Shown: positions 5,073 through 8,120 of the stretch, piece after piece
Layout: each line of letters opens with the position of its first letter
How positions within the stretch are numbered: the stretch's first letter is position 1
Assembly: GCA_011371465.1 (NCBI GenBank)
Contig: DRQL01000239.1
Span: 1-8,120 of the forward strand
Length of the DNA stretch: 8,120 bases
Source of the DNA: Gammaproteobacteria bacterium
Lineage (GTDB): Bacteria > Pseudomonadota > Gammaproteobacteria > DSM-19610
Direction: 5' to 3'
Program-made: the position numbers and the translations under genes
Notes under the pieces: model-generated
The model's input: the letters and a program-made list of their open reading frames with translations, nothing else
Database searches by the model: none
Told to the model about the DNA's origin: nothing

Positions 5073-5522
5073 ATGAATCATTTCGTGACCCTGCTCACGC
5101 GCATTGGCGACAAATCCGGGGCCCTGGGCGCCGTGGTTTCCACCATGGGCTGCGCCATGTGTTTTCCGGCGCTGGCCAGCATCGGCGCCGCACTCGGACT
5201 CGGGTTCCTGACCCGGTGGGAAGGCCTGTTTGTCAACACGCTGCTGCCGGCCTTTGCCTGGATCGCCCTCGCGGCCAATGCCCTGGGCTGGTTGAGCCAC
5301 CACCAGTGGCAACGCAGCCTGGCGGGCATCACCGGTCCCGTCATTGTACTGCTCAGCCTCTACCCCTGGTTCCCGTACGGCTGGAGCACCTGGACCCTGT
5401 ACGGCGGACTGGTACTGATGCTGGTTGTCGCCGCCTGGGACCTGATTTCACCGGCGCATAAACGCTGCACACCGGAAAGCTGCGCAGCTTCCCCGACTGA
5501 CGCGGATGCGAATCCCACCTGA
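5073..5522 (+). CDS. merC: MerC inner-membrane mercuric ion uptake protein
   Basis: 149 residues from ATG 5073, with AAAGGA about 8 nt upstream. MerC carries Hg(II) across the inner membrane to cytosolic MerA. The Hg-binding pair lies in the first span, GCAMCFPALAS (Cys27, Cys30), followed by LGLGFLTRWEGLFVNTLLP. Four spans can be seen, at about 16-45, 53-73, 83-103 and 107-126. The C-terminal cytosolic tail SPAHKRCTPESC carries Cys132 and Cys137, matching the second cysteine pair of Tn21 MerC as I recall. The last residues (AASPTDADANPT) are a variable tail. It is the first substantial gene after the mer operator and is followed by merA 16 nt later, so it is probably co-transcribed. Because this side has no merT or merP, MerC is the likely Hg(II) feeder for MerA. 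The divergent MerT-like/MerP-like pair may add a second route. Confidence 0.95.
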   Translation: MNHFVTLLTRIGDKSGALGAVVSTMGCAMCFPALASIGAALGLGFLTRWEGLFVNTLLPAFAWIALAANALGWLSHHQWQRSLAGITGPVIVLLSLYPWFPYGWSTWTLYGGLVLMLVVAAWDLISPAHKRCTPESCAASPTDADANPT

Positions 5523-5538
5523 CCAGAACGCTGACCCT

Positions 5539-7176
5539 ATGCATACCCTCACGCTGCAGATTACCGGAATGACCTGCGACCACTGCGCGCAGAGCGCACA
5601 GGATGCCCTCAATGCACTGCAGGGCGTACACGCTTCCGTTTCTTTTGATGAGGGTAAGGCCCGTATTGAAAGCGATGGTTCCATCGACAAGGCTCAGTTG
5701 CTCGAAGCCGTTGCGTCCCGGGGCTACCGCGCCAGCCTGCTGGATGATGAACAGGATGCACTGACCGACAGAAACAATGCCGACTTGCAGGTAGCCATTG
5801 TCGGCACCGGTTCGGGCGCCTTCGCAGCGGCCATCAAGGCCGCGGAACGCGGTGCGCGGGTGACCCTTATCGAAGGCGGTGAACTCATCGGCGGTACCTG
5901 TGTCAACGTTGGCTGCGTACCTTCCAAGATCATGATTCGCGGTGCGCAGATTGCGCACCTGCAGGGACACCACCGGTTTGTCGGCATCCCGCTGACCACA
6001 CCGGCCATCGACCGGCGTGCGATGGTGAAACAGCAGCAACAGATGGTAGAGCAACTGCGTCATGCCAGGTATGAAAGCATCCTGGAATCCAACCCCGCTA
6101 TCCGTTTACTCAGGGGCATGGCGCGCTTCCGCAATGCCACTACCCTGGTCGTCACCGCCGCAGACGGCAGTGAACAGGACGTGACCGCCGACCGCTTTCT
6201 GCTGGCGGTCGGTGCCCGACCGGCTATTCCCGCCATCGAGGGCCTGGCCGACACCCCCTACTGGACCTCAACGGAGGCCCTGGTAGCCGAAACCATCCCG
6301 GCACACCTGGTGATACTGGGTGGTTCGGTGGTAGCGCTGGAACTGGCACAGGCGTTCCACCGCCTGGGTTCGGACGTCACGATCATGGCGCGCAGCACCC
6401 TGCTGTCCAGGGAAGACCCCGACCTTGGTGCCGGCCTGCAAACCGTGCTCGAGGGCGAAGGCATCAACGTGCGACTGCACACTGTGCCCGCGACCATCCG
6501 GCATGACGGCAACCGTTTTACGATCCGTACCGGGGACGTCCAGACAGAGTGTGACCGGTTGCTGGTGGCCACCGGGCGCCGCTCCAATGCGGACACACTG
6601 GCGCTCGAAAATGCCGGCGTCGCAACCGATGAAAGCGGCAACATCATCGTGGACGACCACATGCGCACCAGTGTGGAAACCATCTATGCAGCGGGCGATT
6701 GTACCAGTCAGCCACAGTACGTCTACGTGGCCGCAGCTGCCGGCACCCGCGCTGCGCGCAATATGACCGGTGACGATGTGGCCATCGACCTGTCCGCCAT
6801 GCCTGCGGTGGTATTTACCGATCCGCAGGTGGCAACCGTCGGCCTGAGTGAACAGCAGGCCGGCGCACAGGGACTGGCCGTAGAGAGCCGCACACTGGAT
6901 CTCGAAAACGTACCCCGCGCCCTGGCGAACATGGACCAGCGTGGCTTTATCAAGCTGGTGGCCGAACAGGAATCCGGACGCATCGTTGGCTGCCAGGTAT
7001 TGGCACACGAGGGCGGCGAAATCATCCAGACCGCCGCGCTGGCAATCCGCAACCGGATGAGCATCCAGGATCTGGCTGACCAGCTGTTCCCCTATTTGAC
7101 GATGGTCGAAGGACTGAAACTCTGTGCCCAGACCTTCAGCAAGGATGTCAAACAGCTGTCCTGTTGCGCAGGCTAG
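5539..7176 (+). CDS. merA: MerA mercuric reductase with N-terminal HMA domain
   Basis: 545 residues; FAD/NADPH flavoprotein that reduces Hg(II) to volatile Hg(0) in the cytosol. Residues 1-66 are an HMA domain (GMTCDHC; Cys13, Cys16). Then come the FAD-binding VGTGSGAFAAAIKAAE (88-103), the redox-active pair GGTCVNVGCVPSK (Cys121, Cys126), the NADPH-binding ILGGSVVALELAQAF, and the FAD motif IYAAGDCTSQPQYVYVAAAAGTRAA. The dimerisation domain follows from PAVVFTDPQVATVGL, ending in VKQLSCCAG with Cys542-Cys543, which hands Hg(II) to the partner active site. All essential residues are present, and the length is near Tn501 MerA (561). ATG 5539 fits homologues; an in-frame ATG at 5506 overlapping the end of merC is possible but adds an unrelated extension. 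Neither start has a strong SD, so coupling to merC is likely. No merD or merB follows. Confidence 0.98.
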   Translation: MHTLTLQITGMTCDHCAQSAQDALNALQGVHASVSFDEGKARIESDGSIDKAQLLEAVASRGYRASLLDDEQDALTDRNNADLQVAIVGTGSGAFAAAIKAAERGARVTLIEGGELIGGTCVNVGCVPSKIMIRGAQIAHLQGHHRFVGIPLTTPAIDRRAMVKQQQQMVEQLRHARYESILESNPAIRLLRGMARFRNATTLVVTAADGSEQDVTADRFLLAVGARPAIPAIEGLADTPYWTSTEALVAETIPAHLVILGGSVVALELAQAFHRLGSDVTIMARSTLLSREDPDLGAGLQTVLEGEGINVRLHTVPATIRHDGNRFTIRTGDVQTECDRLLVATGRRSNADTLALENAGVATDESGNIIVDDHMRTSVETIYAAGDCTSQPQYVYVAAAAGTRAARNMTGDDVAIDLSAMPAVVFTDPQVATVGLSEQQAGAQGLAVESRTLDLENVPRALANMDQRGFIKLVAEQESGRIVGCQVLAHEGGEIIQTAALAIRNRMSIQDLADQLFPYLTMVEGLKLCAQTFSKDVKQLSCCAG

Positions 7177-7207
7177 CGCTTACCCGGCGGACACTGTCAG
7201 AAAGACA

Positions 7208-7238
7208 GCAGCCCGCCACCAGGCCGGTAGCGGGCTGC
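7208..7238. terminator. Bidirectional hairpin terminator between merA and the multicopper oxidase
   Basis: GCAGCCCGC (7208-7216) pairs with GCGGGCTGC (7230-7238), a perfect 9-bp GC-rich stem around 13 nt. It lies about 32 nt after the merA stop and 20 nt before the end of the convergent oxidase gene. The flanks give only short T runs on each strand (CCGTTT after the stem on plus, TGTCTTTCTG on minus), so strength is moderate. The position between convergent genes supports two-way termination. Confidence 0.7.
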
Positions 7239-7258
7239 CCGTTTACCTTCCGTTACCT

Positions 7259-8119
7259 CTACTCCACTACCATCCAGTTCACCATCATGGCGTGATCCTC
7301 GTGCTCCAGGATATGACAGTGCATCATGTAAGAAGTAGACACATCGGCGGGATCACTCACGTAGTCGTCGAAGCGACCGATCACCCGCACCGTACCTCCC
7401 GGCGGTAACTGGAACGTATCCTTCCACCCGGCCCACTGCGGTGGCGGTGGCGCACCGTTGATATCCAGGATCTGGTATTCCAGGTCGTGCAGGTGGATCG
7501 GGTGGAACATACCGGTCCGGTTGACCAGCTCCCAGATCTCCGTATCACCCAGCTTGACCATGGCCCCGACATACTCCGGGTCGTATGGCCGCCGGTTAAT
7601 GGTCCAGGGTGTATTCCCCCGTCCCGCACGCTCGAAGGTCCAGCGCCGCGTGGTCACCGCATCTGCCGGGTTCAGGCGTTCCATGGGCCTCAAGCGATCC
7701 GGAACGACGCTGTCATCGATGGTTTCTGTGGCAACGTCAAAGCGGATGATGTCGAAGGTATTGCCGCCTCCGCCTCCGCCGCCCATGCCGCCACCGGTAT
7801 TGTTCATGGTGACCGACTGTCCGACCGGTACATTGGCGAAATCGATGATGAAATCCACCCGTTCTGCAGGTGCCACGCTCAATGAGTTGAGCTGCACCGG
7901 GGCTTCCAGCAGGCCGCCGTCCGAACCGATAACAATAAACGATGCACCGTTGCTCAGCGTGAAATTGTAAAAACGTGCATTGGAACCGTTCAGCAGACGA
8001 AAACGGTACTTGCGGTTACCGACCTCGAAACGGGGATAGGGTGTGCCATTCACCAGGATGGTGTCGCCAAACTCCCCCATGCCCTGGAAGCGGTCGTTAT
8101 AGATCAGTGAACCATCTGC
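7259..8119 (-). CDS. Multicopper oxidase, C-terminal part (5' end off window)
   Basis: The frame is open from the right edge to TAG at 7259, giving 286 visible residues; an internal ATG at 8080 is not the start because the frame continues upstream (DGSLIYNDRFQG). The middle cupredoxin domain begins near ILVNGTPYPRFEV and includes YRFRLLNGSNARFY. The C-terminal domain has the copper motifs MFHPIHLHDLEYQIL (His-x-His) and YMMHCHILEHEDHAMM (HCHxxxH with type 1 Cys/His ligands and the axial Met). These are the third and fourth of the family's four copper-binding motifs; the first two would lie in the missing N-terminal part. Such enzymes oxidise phenols, bilirubin or metal ions (Cu(I), Mn(II)) with reduction of O2 to water, usually in the periplasm. 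A glycine-rich stretch (GGGMGGGGGGG) sits between the two domains. It converges on merA across a shared terminator, so it is not part of the mer unit. Copper tolerance is plausible but unproven. Confidence 0.92.
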   Translation of the reverse strand, partial: ADGSLIYNDRFQGMGEFGDTILVNGTPYPRFEVGNRKYRFRLLNGSNARFYNFTLSNGASFIVIGSDGGLLEAPVQLNSLSVAPAERVDFIIDFANVPVGQSVTMNNTGGGMGGGGGGGNTFDIIRFDVATETIDDSVVPDRLRPMERLNPADAVTTRRWTFERAGRGNTPWTINRRPYDPEYVGAMVKLGDTEIWELVNRTGMFHPIHLHDLEYQILDINGAPPPPQWAGWKDTFQLPPGGTVRVIGRFDDYVSDPADVSTSYMMHCHILEHEDHAMMVNWMVVE

Positions 8120-8120
8120 C

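Noticed and set aside
5004..5344. Minus-strand frames opposite merC
   Set aside because: merC is certain from its cysteine motifs; the antisense frames have shadow composition and no start signals.
5506..5538. Earlier in-frame ATG for merA
   Set aside because: It overlaps the end of merC, has no SD and adds residues (MRIPPDQNADP) before the standard HMA start.
6258..7064. Long minus-strand frames opposite merA
   Set aside because: They are produced by the GC-rich codon use of merA and show no domain or start signal.
7458..7970. Plus-strand frame opposite the multicopper oxidase
   Set aside because: It is antisense to an oxidase with intact copper motifs and contains only low-complexity Pro/Ser/Arg sequence.
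1..8120. Transposon ends, insertion sequences, tRNA attachment site or CRISPR array
   Set aside because: mer loci are often on transposons, but no transposase, long terminal inverted repeat, tRNA gene or spaced repeat array could be seen in the window.

Overview
The window is GC-rich (by eye clearly above 50%) DNA of proteobacterial character, most likely a gammaproteobacterium. That assignment rests on codon style and on close matches to remembered Tn501/Tn21-type MerA and MerC sequences; no species can be named. It is a mercury-resistance locus with two divergent metal-responsive transcription units. No transposase, integrase, tRNA, rRNA or CRISPR array was seen.

Left part (1-1700). A partial leftward gene fills 3-1031 and runs off the left edge. 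It encodes TPR-like helices followed by a glycosyltransferase-like domain. Next comes a complete 36-residue single-span membrane peptide gene (1270-1380, leftward) with its own sigma70-like promoter, Shine-Dalgarno site and downstream hairpin. The stretch 1439-1703 has no gene I can support, only AT-rich DNA and weak inverted repeats.

Middle (1704-4881, leftward). Five tightly packed genes, in transcription order: a MerT-like membrane protein with a Cys-Cys pair; a secreted MerP-like HMA protein with a CPFC motif; a predicted outer-membrane beta-barrel; a small cytosolic thioredoxin-like protein (CGKC); and a 434-residue tandem CcdA/DsbD-type membrane protein. Upstream lie two copies of a ZntR-like operator, 63 bp apart centre to centre. 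The one farther from the genes sits in a good 19-bp-spacer MerR-family promoter. Read together, the cluster could join metal uptake or trafficking to a thiol-reducing relay from the cytosol (thioredoxin, then CcdA-like protein, then periplasmic HMA protein), with an outer-membrane pore. That pathway is inference.

Right part (4921-7240, rightward). A canonical mer operator/promoter (CCGTAC-N4-GTACGG within a long spacer) precedes merC (inner-membrane Hg(II) uptake) and merA (NADPH-dependent mercuric reductase with an N-terminal HMA domain and a C-terminal Cys-Cys). No merR, merD or merB is in the window. A bidirectional hairpin terminator separates merA from a convergent, partial multicopper oxidase gene that runs off the right edge.

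The most notable features are the five-gene redox/trafficking operon placed divergently from merCA, its different operator type, and the duplicated operator.
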